Below are positions 26,517 to 35,895 of a stretch of DNA of 64,000 nt, piece after piece. Every line of letters begins with the position of its first letter. The first letter of the stretch is position 1. Below the pieces are notes generated by a model. That model was not told the DNA's origin. It made no database searches and was given only the letters and a program-made list of their open reading frames with translations. The stretch comes from Desulfopila aestuarii DSM 18488 (GTDB lineage Bacteria; Desulfobacterota; Desulfobulbia; Desulfobulbales; Desulfocapsaceae), in assembly GCA_945863875.1 (NCBI GenBank), contig CAMBBS010000013.1, forward strand, positions 1-64,000. Direction: 5' to 3'. The position numbers and the translations under genes are program-made.

Positions 26517-27752
26517 ATGCACATCTTACGCACACTTGCTATCCCAGCCCTGGCAATGTCTTTACTTGCCGGCTCGTATGCCACCGGTCATGCCGAAAAC
26601 GTCAAGATCGGCAATATCATTCCCCTTTCCGGCCCGTCGGCGACTCTCGGCCAACAGGGCAAGGCGGCACGTGAAATGGCCGTGGAAGAGATCAACGCCG
26701 CCGGCGGTATCCAGTCGCTCGGGGGCGCGAAATTCGAACTAGTCTTTGCCGACTCCGAGTCCAAACCGGAAAAGGGCGTTGCCGAGGCCGAGCGTCTTAT
26801 AAACACCGAAAAGGTGCATGTCCTCACCGGCTGCTGGAACAGCGCCGTGACCTATCCGACCACGGCGGTTGCCGAGCGTTATGGCATTCCCTTTGTCGTG
26901 CCGGTCTCCGTCTCTGATAAAATTACCGAACAGGGCTTTAAAACCGTCTTCAGAATCGCCGCCAAGGACAGCTGGTGGACCCGCGATCAGTTCTCTTTCT
27001 TAAAAGATATGGAAGCAGAATTCGGTACAAAGGTAGAACGTATCGCCTTTGTCTACGAGAATGGCGACTGGGGTAAAGGCTTTGCCGGACAGTGGAAAGA
27101 CCTGGCCGAAAAGGGCGGTTATAAAGTTGTCCTGGATGAACCATACCCATCAACAGCAACCGATTTGAGCCCGGTGGTTCAGAAAATCCGCCGCTCAAAA
27201 GCCGATGTGCTGATGCTCGTTTCCAATGCCGCCGATGCCATTCTGCTGACCAATACCCTCGCCGATTATAAAGTCAATTTGAAGGCAATTATCGCCAGCG
27301 GCGGCGGCCATGCCGACCCTTCCTTTCTCAAAACCACCGGCAAGAATGCACAGTATCTCTTTGATATCGTTGAGTGGGAAACCGACGTCAACAAGCCCGG
27401 GGCAAAAGAGACCAATGACAAATACAAGGCCAAATACGGCCAGAATCTGACCGGGGAAGCGGTTGACGCCTATGTTGCCATGTATGTGTTGAAAGACGCC
27501 CTGGAGCGTGCCGCATCCCTTGAGCCGGAAAAGATCAGAGAAGCACTGGCCGCCACCAATCTCTCCTCCGGTCCCGGCATGATTGTCGGCTACGATGCGG
27601 TCAAATTTGACAAGACCGGCCAGAATGAAAACGCCTCACTGGTCATGGTCCAGGTTAATGATGTCGGCAATGGCCTGGAGCGGGTCACCATCTGGCCGAA
27701 ATCAGCACGCCGGGCCGGGTACACCCCGGTATTCCCGATGCCGAACAAGTAG
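26517..27752 (+). CDS. Branched-chain amino-acid-type ABC transporter substrate-binding protein
   Basis: A 411-residue periplasmic type I binding protein (LivJ/LivK-like, Peripla_BP_6). The signal peptide is MHILRTLAIPALAMSLLAGS, followed by a likely cleavage after GHA. The mature part starts NVKIGNIIPLSGPSATLGQQ, the usual opening of the family, and contains LTGCWNSAVTYPTTAVAERY in the ligand cleft. The start at 26517 has GAGAGG upstream. It is the first gene of the operon and is followed by a strong terminator-like hairpin before livH. Ligands of this large family range from Leu/Ile/Val to urea, amides and aromatic acids, so the exact substrate is open. Confidence 0.92.
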   Translation: MHILRTLAIPALAMSLLAGSYATGHAENVKIGNIIPLSGPSATLGQQGKAAREMAVEEINAAGGIQSLGGAKFELVFADSESKPEKGVAEAERLINTEKVHVLTGCWNSAVTYPTTAVAERYGIPFVVPVSVSDKITEQGFKTVFRIAAKDSWWTRDQFSFLKDMEAEFGTKVERIAFVYENGDWGKGFAGQWKDLAEKGGYKVVLDEPYPSTATDLSPVVQKIRRSKADVLMLVSNAADAILLTNTLADYKVNLKAIIASGGGHADPSFLKTTGKNAQYLFDIVEWETDVNKPGAKETNDKYKAKYGQNLTGEAVDAYVAMYVLKDALERAASLEPEKIREALAATNLSSGPGMIVGYDAVKFDKTGQNENASLVMVQVNDVGNGLERVTIWPKSARRAGYTPVFPMPNK

Positions 27753-27782
27753 ACACTGCAGCATACTTTCGTTTTGTTCATA

Positions 27783-27829
27783 CCGGAGTAGAGGGGATCA
27801 GCCTCTGCTCCGGATGCTTCCTTTTTTTG
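27783..27829 (+). terminator. Hairpin plus T-tract between the binding protein and livH
   Basis: CCGGAGTAGAGG pairs with CCTCTGCTCCGG across a short loop (one G-U pair), and seven Ts follow 8 bases later. As an intrinsic terminator inside the operon it would give partial read-through, so that more binding protein than permease is made. Confidence 0.75.
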
Positions 27830-27848
27830 TTTTTCCAGGGAGACAATC

Positions 27849-28736
27849 ATGCTCTATATCATTGAGGACTCGATCAACGGCATCCTGATGGGATCTATCT
27901 ATGGCCTGACGGCCATGGGGCTGACAATCATCTTCGGCGTGCTGAAAGTGGTCAACTTTGCCCATGGGTCGATGTTAATGGTGGGAATGTACCTGGCCTA
28001 CTGGACGGTGACCCTTTCCGGCATTCACCCCTATCTGGCAATTGTCCTCGTTGCCCCGGCAATGTTTTTCTTCGGCTATTACCTGCAGAATATTGTTATA
28101 AAGCCAATTTTCATTGCTGAAAAGAATGTTCGCGAACCCCTCACCGTCATCATTGTCACGACGGGGATCTGGTATATTCTCGACAATATGACCCTGCTGA
28201 TTTTCGGGCCGCAGTATCGTTCCCTGTCCGACAATCCGCTAAGCGGTCAAATGCTGGAAATCGGGCAGATGTTTATCTCCGTACCCAAGCTGTATGGCTG
28301 TATTACCGCTCTGATCACCGCGCTGGGCATTTACTGGTTCTTTCAGAAAACCGACATGGGCCGGGCGATCCGAGCGACAAGCATGGACCGGGAAGCGGCC
28401 AGTCTCATGGGGATAAACCAGTACAAGATTTATAATGTGGCCTTCGGTATCGGGGCGGCGACGGCAGGCATTGCCGCGGTCACCCTCGTCCCGTTTTACA
28501 ATATCTTTCCGACGGTAGGTGTCCTGTTCGATATAAAAGGCTTTATCATCGTCGTCCTCGGTGGGCTCGGCTCCATTGGCGGGGCCCTGGTCGGCGGCAT
28601 TATTATCGGCCTGATCGAATCCGTCGGGCCGCAATTTATGACAGCCACCTGGACCGAGGCAATTGTCTACGGACTGTTTCTTGTCGTGCTGTTCGTCAAG
28701 CCTTCAGGGTTATTTGGCCAGAAACATGACTGGTAA
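27849..28736 (+). CDS. livH: Branched-chain amino-acid-type ABC permease LivH
   Basis: A 295-residue inner-membrane permease with about eight hydrophobic helices. The N-terminus ends in GLTAMGLTIIFGVLKVVNFAHG, the LivH hallmark. The C-terminal half has VVLGGLGSIGGALVGGIIIGLIE, the EAA-like loop and following helix. CAGGGAGACAATC precedes the ATG. It pairs with LivM to form the transmembrane pore and is 26 bases from livM. Confidence 0.94.
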   Translation: MLYIIEDSINGILMGSIYGLTAMGLTIIFGVLKVVNFAHGSMLMVGMYLAYWTVTLSGIHPYLAIVLVAPAMFFFGYYLQNIVIKPIFIAEKNVREPLTVIIVTTGIWYILDNMTLLIFGPQYRSLSDNPLSGQMLEIGQMFISVPKLYGCITALITALGIYWFFQKTDMGRAIRATSMDREAASLMGINQYKIYNVAFGIGAATAGIAAVTLVPFYNIFPTVGVLFDIKGFIIVVLGGLGSIGGALVGGIIIGLIESVGPQFMTATWTEAIVYGLFLVVLFVKPSGLFGQKHDW

Positions 28737-28761
28737 CCGATAAATCAAGGACAACTATCCA

Positions 28762-29766
28762 ATGAATCCAAAACAAATCAATAAAATAGCCCTGATAGCT
28801 ATCCTGCTTATCGCCTTTGGCCTGCCGCTGGTTATACGGAGTGCGACCTATCTGCACATACTGGTACTGCTGTTCTTCTATGCCTATCTGACGACCAGCT
28901 GGAATCTTGTCGGCGGCTTTGCCGGCGTGCTGCCGCTCGGTCATGCCGCCTTTGTCGGCATCGGCGCCTACTCCTCGACCATTCTCTTTCTGCAATACGG
29001 CATCAGTCCCTGGATCGGCATGCTGGTCGGCGGGGTGCTGGCAACCTTTGCCGGGGTGTTGATCGGTCTGCCGACCTTTAAGATGCGGGGGGCATACTTC
29101 GCCCTGGCCACCATTGCCTTTGCCGAAGGGTTTCGGGTCATCGTCGAAAATGTCGACTATCTCGGCCCATTCAAGATAAACGGTCCGCGGGGCCTGCAGA
29201 TCCCGCCCCTGGATACCGGGCTGGCAAATTTCCTGTTCACGACCAAAGAGCCCTACTATTACATCATTCTTATCATGCTCATTGCCGTACTGATTCTCAC
29301 CTATGTTATTTCCCGGTCAAAACTGGGTTACTATCTCAATGCCGGCGGGGAGGAACCGGAGGCGGCCATGGCGCTCGGAGTCAACGTGGCCAGAGCCAAA
29401 CTGATCGCCATGGCGATGAGTTCCTTTCTGACCGCCCTGGCCGGGACCTTTTATGCCCAGTTCACCCTCTACATCCACCCGAAGAGTATCATCTCCCTCG
29501 ACCTGTCGTTTGAAATCGCCTTTATCGCTCTGATCGGCGGACGCGGTTCGATCGCCGGGCCGATTCTTGGCGCACTCCTGCTCAGGCCAGTCGGCGATTT
29601 CTCGCGTATCTATTTCGGCGATACCCTGCCGGGCATGCACCTGGTCATCTTCGGCCTGGTCCTGATTCTGGTGATGCATTACCAGCCTCGCGGCCTGCAG
29701 GAGCCGCTCACCCGGTTATATGCAAATCTGGTGCAGCGCATAACCCAAAAAACGACTGGGAGATAA
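28762..29766 (+). CDS. livM: Branched-chain amino-acid-type ABC permease LivM
   Basis: A 334-residue permease. The typical pattern TTSWNLVGGFAGVLPLGHAAFVG near residue 50 and the C-terminal ALIGGRGSIAGPILGALLL are diagnostic of LivM. It is predicted to have about ten membrane helices. The gene is followed after 5 bases by livG, so translation is probably coupled. Confidence 0.94.
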   Translation: MNPKQINKIALIAILLIAFGLPLVIRSATYLHILVLLFFYAYLTTSWNLVGGFAGVLPLGHAAFVGIGAYSSTILFLQYGISPWIGMLVGGVLATFAGVLIGLPTFKMRGAYFALATIAFAEGFRVIVENVDYLGPFKINGPRGLQIPPLDTGLANFLFTTKEPYYYIILIMLIAVLILTYVISRSKLGYYLNAGGEEPEAAMALGVNVARAKLIAMAMSSFLTALAGTFYAQFTLYIHPKSIISLDLSFEIAFIALIGGRGSIAGPILGALLLRPVGDFSRIYFGDTLPGMHLVIFGLVLILVMHYQPRGLQEPLTRLYANLVQRITQKTTGR

Positions 29767-29771
29767 GAGAC

Positions 29772-30497
29772 ATGATTCTTCTTGAAGTAAGCGGTATGAC
29801 AAAACAGTTTGGCGGCCTAAGGGCGGTCGATTCTTTGGATCTAAGCATAGAAAAGGGCCAGATTTTTGGTCTGATCGGACCAAACGGCGCGGGAAAATCA
29901 ACTGCCTTCAATTGTATCGCCGGGGCCTTTGCCCCGACGGCCGGCGTCATTACCTTCAACAATGAAAAGATAAACGGTCAGAAGCCTTGGGATCTGTGCA
30001 AGAAAGGATTGGCCCGTACCTTCCAGATCGTCAAGCCATTTGCTTCCAAAAGCGTGTTATACAACGTTATGGTCGCAAGTTTTGTGACGACCAACAGCCG
30101 TTCGGTGGCCGAGGAAAAAGCCATCAAGGTTCTCGAATCTCTCAGTTTCTCCGACAAGAAAGATATCCTGTCCGGCAACCTGACTATCGCCGACCGGAAA
30201 AGACTGGAAATTGCCCGAGCCCTGGCCACGGAACCGAAACTCCTGCTGCTCGACGAGGTTATGGCCGGTCTGCGCCCCGCCGAAGTAGACGACATGGTCC
30301 AGGTTTTGAAAACCATTCGCGATCAGGGCACGACTATTTTTGTCATCGAACACATCATGCGGGCCATCATGGCCCTGTCCGATCGAATAGTCGTCATCCA
30401 GTTCGGCAAAAAAATTGCCGAAGGGACACCGAAAGAAATCGCCAACAACGAAAATGTTATCAAAGCCTACCTGGGAGAAGATTATGCCGTTGCTTGA
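29772..30497 (+). CDS. livG: Branched-chain amino-acid-type ABC ATPase LivG
   Basis: A 241-residue ATPase. Walker A is GPNGAGKST (~37-45). The signature region reads LSGNLTIADRKRLEIARALA; the usual LSYGQQ is replaced by NLTIADRKRLE, a degenerate signature motif. Walker B is LLLLDEVMAGL and the switch His is FVIEHIM. It overlaps livF by 14 bases. The weakened signature is worth noting, but many Liv-type ATPase pairs tolerate asymmetry. Confidence 0.93.
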   Translation: MILLEVSGMTKQFGGLRAVDSLDLSIEKGQIFGLIGPNGAGKSTAFNCIAGAFAPTAGVITFNNEKINGQKPWDLCKKGLARTFQIVKPFASKSVLYNVMVASFVTTNSRSVAEEKAIKVLESLSFSDKKDILSGNLTIADRKRLEIARALATEPKLLLLDEVMAGLRPAEVDDMVQVLKTIRDQGTTIFVIEHIMRAIMALSDRIVVIQFGKKIAEGTPKEIANNENVIKAYLGEDYAVA

Positions 30498-31194
30498 AGT
30501 GAACAACATTGACGTTTCCTATGGCGATGTCCAGGTTATCTTCGATCTTTCACTCAAAGTCGAAAAAGGGGAAGTCGTCAGTATTATCGGCGGCAATGGT
30601 GCAGGAAAATCGACCCTCTTACGAACGATTTCCGGTCTGATGTCGACCTCGACAGGGAGCATCAGCTTTGCTGATCAGCCGATCCACAACCATACCCCCG
30701 AGGACATAGTCACCTGCGGCATTATCCACGTTCCAGAAGGACGTCGCCTGTTTCCGCTGATGAGTGTCAAGGATAACCTGATTGTCGGGGCCTATAACAA
30801 ACGCGCTAAAAAGGATACCCTGCTCACCCTGAAAAAAGTCTACGAACTACTGCCTCGCCTGCAAGAACGGGAAAGTCAGATTGCCATGACCCTCTCCGGA
30901 GGGGAACAACAAATGGTGGCGATCGGCCGCGGCCTTATGGCCCAGCCGCATCTGCTCATGCTCGATGAACCGTCCCTGGGTCTGGCACCGATTCTGATCA
31001 AGGACATTTTCGAGACAGTGCGCAAGATCGCCGATCAGGGCACCACCGTGCTCATGGTCGAGCAGGATGTGAAACATTCTCTTAGTTTAAGTGACCGTGG
31101 CTACGTACTGGAACATGGCCGGGTGGTCATGGAGGGCAAAGCCGTCGACCTGATAGACGATCCGCACGTGAAAGAAGCGTATCTGGGCATTTAG
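30484..31194 (+). CDS. livF: Branched-chain amino-acid-type ABC ATPase LivF
   Basis: A 236-residue ATPase with Walker A GGNGAGKST, the intact signature LSGGEQQMVAIGRGLM, Walker B LLMLDEPSLGLAP and the switch His region VLMVEQDVKHSL. The start at 30484 is chosen because GGGAGAAG lies immediately upstream and the protein then aligns with LivF; the frame itself is open 23 codons earlier inside livG. It is the last gene of the operon, and the next sequence on the opposite strand is a broken symporter gene. Confidence 0.94.
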   Translation: MPLLEVNNIDVSYGDVQVIFDLSLKVEKGEVVSIIGGNGAGKSTLLRTISGLMSTSTGSISFADQPIHNHTPEDIVTCGIIHVPEGRRLFPLMSVKDNLIVGAYNKRAKKDTLLTLKKVYELLPRLQERESQIAMTLSGGEQQMVAIGRGLMAQPHLLMLDEPSLGLAPILIKDIFETVRKIADQGTTVLMVEQDVKHSLSLSDRGYVLEHGRVVMEGKAVDLIDDPHVKEAYLGI

Positions 31195-31211
31195 CCGGGT
31201 GGCGTTTTTTG

Positions 31212-32468
31212 CTAGAGAATCTGCAGCAAAAGGTAGATGACCGGGATGAGATAGAGCAGGGCTAGGATGAATGTGGAGTGCGCGTATTTCTTTAAGAAAA
31301 CGAGAATAAAAAGGCCGACAAAGACTGCCGAGCCGCGCAGGCCCATGGACATGTAACTCCACTTGAGAATTGTTGAATCAAGACCGGTGAAGACCAGCAT
31401 CGAGGCGGGCAACAGGACGACCATTGCACAGATTCTCAGCAGTTTGACCGGCGGGATCACGCCGAGAAAGCCCTTGTGCGCAGAGAGAAAATCACTGTAA
31501 ATATTCGTCGTTACCCCGAGGACCAGATCGGCCCCCGTACCGAGTACAATCAGCAGAATCCCCGCAGCAAAGAGTGCGGCAATCACTGGGGGAAAAGTGT
31601 GGTAGAAAAAAAAGGCCCCGCTTGGGCCGGGTTATGCGCCAGCTCCGGGAAATGAGCCCGGAGATACAGGCCGACAATTATCCCTAACACCCCGGCAGGG
31701 GGAATGACTGCCGCACGCAAGAAAGCGCCGTTTCGCGCCTCCCGGCCATTTTTTAGCCAAGAAAATTGCCTGCAGATAGATTTGCGTAGAAAGAACGCCG
31801 ACGAGCATGGAAAACATATCGATAGCCGCCGGCTTGATACCATAATCGACAAAGCTCAGCATGTTGACATCCTGGGGAAGATGATTGACGATATTTAGCC
31901 ATCCTCCACCTTTATAGAGCGACATTGCCGCACTCAGCACCATGATGATGTGGAGCATGAAAAATTTAATTTTTCCGATCAGTACCATGCTGATCAGTAC
32001 GGAAAGACTATCGGCGAAGCCGAAAACCGACGACAGAATAGCAATCGAAGCGAGGAACTGGCCAACGACGTGGATAAACATGCCGGTGGAATTGAGAGCA
32101 CTGCTGTAATACCTGAAGCGCTATCCAAAGAACTTTCCGAGGTATTCGGAAACAGTGACCACGCCCTCTTCTCTCAGGGCTTTGGCAAAAAAACAGCCGA
32201 GAATAAAGCACGAGACACCGCTGCCAAAGGTGAAAATACCCGCGGAAATACCATCGCTATATGCCGCCTGGACCGTTCCGATCGTCGAAACCCCGGCAAC
32301 CAGGGTACCAATGATTACCCAGGACACGCCGGTGCAGGACAGCGAGCGGTTGGCGACAGAGAAAACAGCCGCCGAATGAGCTCCTGTCGACCGCCTGACG
32401 GTTGCCAGGGTGATAAGGGTAAAGGTAATGAGGAAGGTTATTTTATACAGCATGTCTTTCCCTATCAT
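31212..32468 (-). pseudogene. Sodium:solute symporter (SSS family), interrupted by about three frame shifts
   Basis: Minus-strand pieces read in order: N-terminus MIGKDMLYKITFLITFTLIT, then TGVSWVIIGTLVAGVSTIGTVQAAYSDG, the SSS substrate/Na+ site region. After a shift near 32100 come GQFLASIAILSSVFGFADSL and NMLSFVDYGIKPAAIDMFSM. After another near 31745 comes GAFLRAAVIPPAGVLGIIVG. After a third near 31590 comes VIAALFAAGILLIVLGTGAD up to the C-terminus. Together they give a complete ~415-residue SSS transporter. Two of the breaks sit at or near homopolymers (eight A at ~31607, six T at ~31750), so sequencing error is possible. It is adjacent to the AOR-gabT operon, so an amino-acid or GABA substrate would make sense (inference). 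Confidence 0.7.
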
Positions 32469-32568
32469 TCCAGCAAGTCAGTTGCTGCTCCTGCCCTGCT
32501 GGAGTGTAATTCAGTGATCCAGTCCGTGAAGCCCTGCCCTGGTGATGAGGGAAAACTTGGCCTGGAGA

Positions 32569-34335
32569 CTATTCAACAGGAATTCCCGCCTCATTCCATC
32601 CCCGCAAACGGTAGTAATCCTGAAGCATGTATTCCATTTCCTCTGCAGTCAGCGATTTACCCGAAGGCAGCGCCTCTTTGTGAAGCCGTTTGGGTAATCG
32701 ATCGTCCTCTATGTGCAGCCCTTCGCGCAGATTGAAGGACCTGGTCATGTTGACGATGTTGCGAGCGACCTTGCGCAAATCTTCTTTGCTGCTCGGCTGT
32801 CCGGTAACACGGGCCAGAACTGTCTCAAGCTCCTCCCAGGGATACAGATCCCGGTAAAATCGGCAGAGAACCAGGGTGTCGAAAATATTCAACCGGTCTT
32901 CATAGTCGATGAGCATCTCCGCCTTGTTTTCTATCTGATCCGGGGGAATAAGGCCGGAGAGCTCTGGTTTATAAAAGGTGGTCCGCAGGTGGCAGGCGCC
33001 CCTTGGCGAGGTGGCAAAGGTCAATCCCATACCTTTTAGCGCGCGGGGGTCGTAGCCTGCCGGCTCAAGGCCTTTGACATGGACGGCAAGATTTTCCATG
33101 CCCCACGCCCGGGATGCGGGGATGATGCCGTCGGCAAGAAGGTCGCCGATCCCGTCACGCGCAGATATCATTTCGATAAGCCCGGCTATCTGGTCAACGT
33201 TGCCGTACTCGATGGAAAAATCGATCTTACCCCGGGCCCTGGCCTCTATCGCCAGCCCACAAAGATTACCGGCGGAAATCGTGTCCATGCCCAATCTGTC
33301 GCAAAGGTCATTGAGATGGGCAATTTCCGCCATGTCATCAACCATGCACAGACCGCCGAAAGAGTAGATCGTCTCGTACTCAGGTCCCTCAATATGCAGG
33401 CCGGTATGTCGCCCCTTGCTGATCTTTGCCATGCGGCCGCAGGCCATGAAACACTTGGCGCAGGCATGCGGTTTAATTTCATGGTCCTTATGATACTGTT
33501 CGCCGCTGATTTTTTCCCAGTGTACGCAGGATCCCTGGCTCCAGTATTTGGCTGGAAAGGCGCCGGCGGTATTCATCAGGGCCACCATCATCGTCGTGCC
33601 CATCGCCTTATAAGCCTTTACGCCGGGATTTTGACTGTTTTTAGCAGAAAACTCCCTGGCATACTGCGCAACCCCGGCAGTATCAAAATATTCCCGTTTC
33701 CGGTCTCCCTGAAAAACAATGGCTTTGACCAGTTTGGACCCCATAACCGCCCCAGCTCCGGTCCTGCCGGCACAGCGCCATTTATCGTTGGCGATCAGAG
33801 CAAATTTAACCATGTTCTCACCGGCTGGTCCGATGGTCACCGCGCCTGGCTTGCGATAGCCTTCGGCGTTAGGCGCAAATTTTGCGACAGCCTCGGCCTC
33901 GGCGGTAATCGAATCGGTCCCCCACAAAGCTTCGGCACCATGGAACTCGACACCGTCGGGGGTGATGGCAAGAACAACCGGGCTCGAAGACCTGCCGGTA
34001 AGAAGAATTGCATCAAAGCCGACAGAATCGATGGCCTCCGGCACTCTGCCGCCTGAATACGATTCCGCGTAAAAACCGGTGAGCGGGGATTTGGTATACA
34101 CCCCATAGCGGCTGCCGCCCCAGAGCCTGCCGCCACAGAAAGAGCCGGTCGAAAAAATCAGGTGATTGCCGGGGGAAAGGGGATCTACGCCCGGTTCGTT
34201 TCGTTCTAGCAACAGATGCGTCGCCAAACCTTTGCCGCCATAACATTCAGCAATAACCGCATCCGCGACGGGTTCAATGGTTGTCGTCCTGGTTGTCAGA
34301 TCAATTGTCAAAATCCGGTTATAATAGCCAAACAT
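32569..34335 (-). CDS. Tungsten-type aldehyde:ferredoxin oxidoreductase (with GabT)
   Basis: A 588-residue AOR-family protein. It would oxidise an aldehyde to the carboxylate and reduce ferredoxin, using a W (or Mo) bis-pterin cofactor and one [4Fe-4S] cluster. The N-terminal AOR domain has YGGKGLATHLLLERNEPGVDPLSPGNHLIFSTG-like motifs (e.g. SRYGVYTKSPLTGFYAESYS). Cluster ligands appear as HACAKCFMACG (CxxCxxxC, around residues 292-300), with the fourth Cys in FDTLVLCRFYRDL. The start has GAGG upstream. It lies 106 bases downstream of gabT on the same strand, with a stem-loop between. The context suggests succinate semialdehyde as substrate. It differs clearly from the second AOR at 49043. 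Confidence 0.9.
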   Translation of the reverse strand: MFGYYNRILTIDLTTRTTTIEPVADAVIAECYGGKGLATHLLLERNEPGVDPLSPGNHLIFSTGSFCGGRLWGGSRYGVYTKSPLTGFYAESYSGGRVPEAIDSVGFDAILLTGRSSSPVVLAITPDGVEFHGAEALWGTDSITAEAEAVAKFAPNAEGYRKPGAVTIGPAGENMVKFALIANDKWRCAGRTGAGAVMGSKLVKAIVFQGDRKREYFDTAGVAQYAREFSAKNSQNPGVKAYKAMGTTMMVALMNTAGAFPAKYWSQGSCVHWEKISGEQYHKDHEIKPHACAKCFMACGRMAKISKGRHTGLHIEGPEYETIYSFGGLCMVDDMAEIAHLNDLCDRLGMDTISAGNLCGLAIEARARGKIDFSIEYGNVDQIAGLIEMISARDGIGDLLADGIIPASRAWGMENLAVHVKGLEPAGYDPRALKGMGLTFATSPRGACHLRTTFYKPELSGLIPPDQIENKAEMLIDYEDRLNIFDTLVLCRFYRDLYPWEELETVLARVTGQPSSKEDLRKVARNIVNMTRSFNLREGLHIEDDRLPKRLHKEALPSGKSLTAEEMEYMLQDYYRLRGWNEAGIPVE

Positions 34336-34380
34336 CTGTTTACCTCGCTGGTGTCTATGGTCCTGCTGTTATGCATTAAA

Positions 34381-34426
34381 CAACCAACTCGCCCCTCGAA
34401 AAGAGGATTTCCGAGCGAGCTGGTTG
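34381..34426 (-). repeat. Stem-loop between gabT and its AOR gene
   Basis: CAACCAACTCGC and GCGAGCTGGTTG form a 12-bp inverted repeat with one mismatch, separated by 22 bases. There is no T-tract, so an mRNA-processing or stability element is more likely than a full terminator. Confidence 0.55.
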
Positions 34427-34441
34427 AACGGAAACGATCTC

Positions 34442-35749
34442 TTATCTGATGGCGGTCAGGCCATTGTCGACAATCTGCATGCCCTGATCGAGTTGTGCAT
34501 CGGTAATCACCAGGGGCATCAAGAAACGAATGACATTGCCATAGGTACCGCAGGCAAGAAGGATAAGGTTTTTGTCAAGACAGTATTTAACCAGCTCTTT
34601 TGCTTTGTCCGCGGCGGGTGTTTTAGCCTGCCGGTCGTGAACGAGTTCCATGGCGATCATAGGCCCGAGGCCACGCACGTCACCGATCAGAGCATGTTTT
34701 CCCTTGAAGCCGCAGAGAATGGTCTGCAGTTTTTCGCCCAGTCGCTTCGCCCGCCCCAGGAGGTCTTCCGTCTCGAAAATATCAAATACGGCCAGTGCCG
34801 CTTCACAGGCGAGTGGGTTGGCGTTATAGGTGCCGCCGATGCCCGAAGGATGCACGGAATCCATGATCTCTTTTTTGCCGACCACCGCACTGAGGGGCAT
34901 TCCCGCGGCGAGACTCTTGGCGACGGTGGTGATGTCCGCCTCAACACCATAATACTCCATGGCAAACATATGTCCTGTTCGCCCCATGCCGGACTGAATT
35001 TCGTCGGCAATCATCAGCACGCCGTTTTTCTCACAGATCGCTTTTAACTTTTGATAATATTCTTTTGGAGGAGCGATAAAACCTCCTTCCCCCTGAACCG
35101 GCTCAACGATGAGGGCCGCTGTCTGCTCGGCGGCGACATGACTGAGAAAAAAGTCCTCCAGGTGATCGGCACAGGCAACGTTACAATCCGGGTAATTCTT
35201 ACCAAAGGGACAGCGATAACAGTTCGCGTAGGGCATACGGTAAACCTCGGGAGCAAACGGACCGAGGCCATACTTATATGGTTTCACTTTTGAGGTAAGC
35301 GTCATACCCATCAATGTACGGCCGTGAAAGGCACTTTCAAAGGCAATAATGCCCGTTTTCTGAGTGTAGTACCGTGCTATTTTAACAGCATTTTCAACGG
35401 CTTCCGCGCCACTGTTGGCAAACATTACCGCTTTCGGAGAATCCCCGGGAACGGCGTCGCAGAGTTTTTGCGCCAGTTTCACCGGCGATGCATACGGCGT
35501 CACCATAAAACAGGTGTGAGTGAACTTTTCCGCCTGATCCCTGATCGCCTGTACAACCTTCGGGTGGGAGTGGCCAACGTTCATAACGGCAATTCCGCCG
35601 CCGAAGTCGATATAGTCCTGACCTTCCACATCGGTAATGATCGCCCCGCGAGCGTGATCGATATACCTGTCCGTGCCGCTGGCATTGCCTTTAGCGATAA
35701 CCTTGCCGCGAAGATCATGCAGTGCCTTGTTTGACTGTAACTTGTCCAT
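34442..35749 (-). CDS. gabT: 4-Aminobutyrate aminotransferase-like class III PLP transaminase
   Basis: A 435-residue fold-type I PLP enzyme. ANSGAEAVENAVKIAR (phosphate site), SAFHGRTLMGMTLT, IVEPVQGEGGF, MIADEIQSGMGRTG (Asp contacting the PLP nitrogen) and ITTVAKSLAAGMPLS (Schiff-base Lys) are all intact and match GabT proteins closely. It would move the amino group of GABA to 2-oxoglutarate, giving succinate semialdehyde and glutamate. AGGGGACG precedes the ATG. The first gene of an operon with the AOR, it is preceded by a sigma-54 promoter and GATTCA/TGAATC clusters. A 5-aminovalerate or other omega-amino acid substrate is possible. Confidence 0.92.
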   Translation of the reverse strand: MDKLQSNKALHDLRGKVIAKGNASGTDRYIDHARGAIITDVEGQDYIDFGGGIAVMNVGHSHPKVVQAIRDQAEKFTHTCFMVTPYASPVKLAQKLCDAVPGDSPKAVMFANSGAEAVENAVKIARYYTQKTGIIAFESAFHGRTLMGMTLTSKVKPYKYGLGPFAPEVYRMPYANCYRCPFGKNYPDCNVACADHLEDFFLSHVAAEQTAALIVEPVQGEGGFIAPPKEYYQKLKAICEKNGVLMIADEIQSGMGRTGHMFAMEYYGVEADITTVAKSLAAGMPLSAVVGKKEIMDSVHPSGIGGTYNANPLACEAALAVFDIFETEDLLGRAKRLGEKLQTILCGFKGKHALIGDVRGLGPMIAMELVHDRQAKTPAADKAKELVKYCLDKNLILLACGTYGNVIRFLMPLVITDAQLDQGMQIVDNGLTAIR

Positions 35750-35803
35750 TATTCGTCCCCTTGCTTAAAAGTTAATTGAAATGAGTGGCATATAGTGGTA
35801 GTC

Positions 35804-35820
35804 AAGCAAAAGCAGTACCA
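35804..35820 (-). promoter_or_regulatory. Putative sigma-54 promoter of gabT-AOR
   Basis: On the minus strand, TGGTACTGCTTTTGCTT has GG and GC ten bases apart. The predicted transcription start is about 45 bases before the gabT ATG. Confidence 0.62.
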
Positions 35821-35895
35821 TATTTCTGAATTTCAATATAGCGGGTAGAAACAGTGAGATAGACAGAAAAACACAGGCCTGCCCCTTTAAAAATT

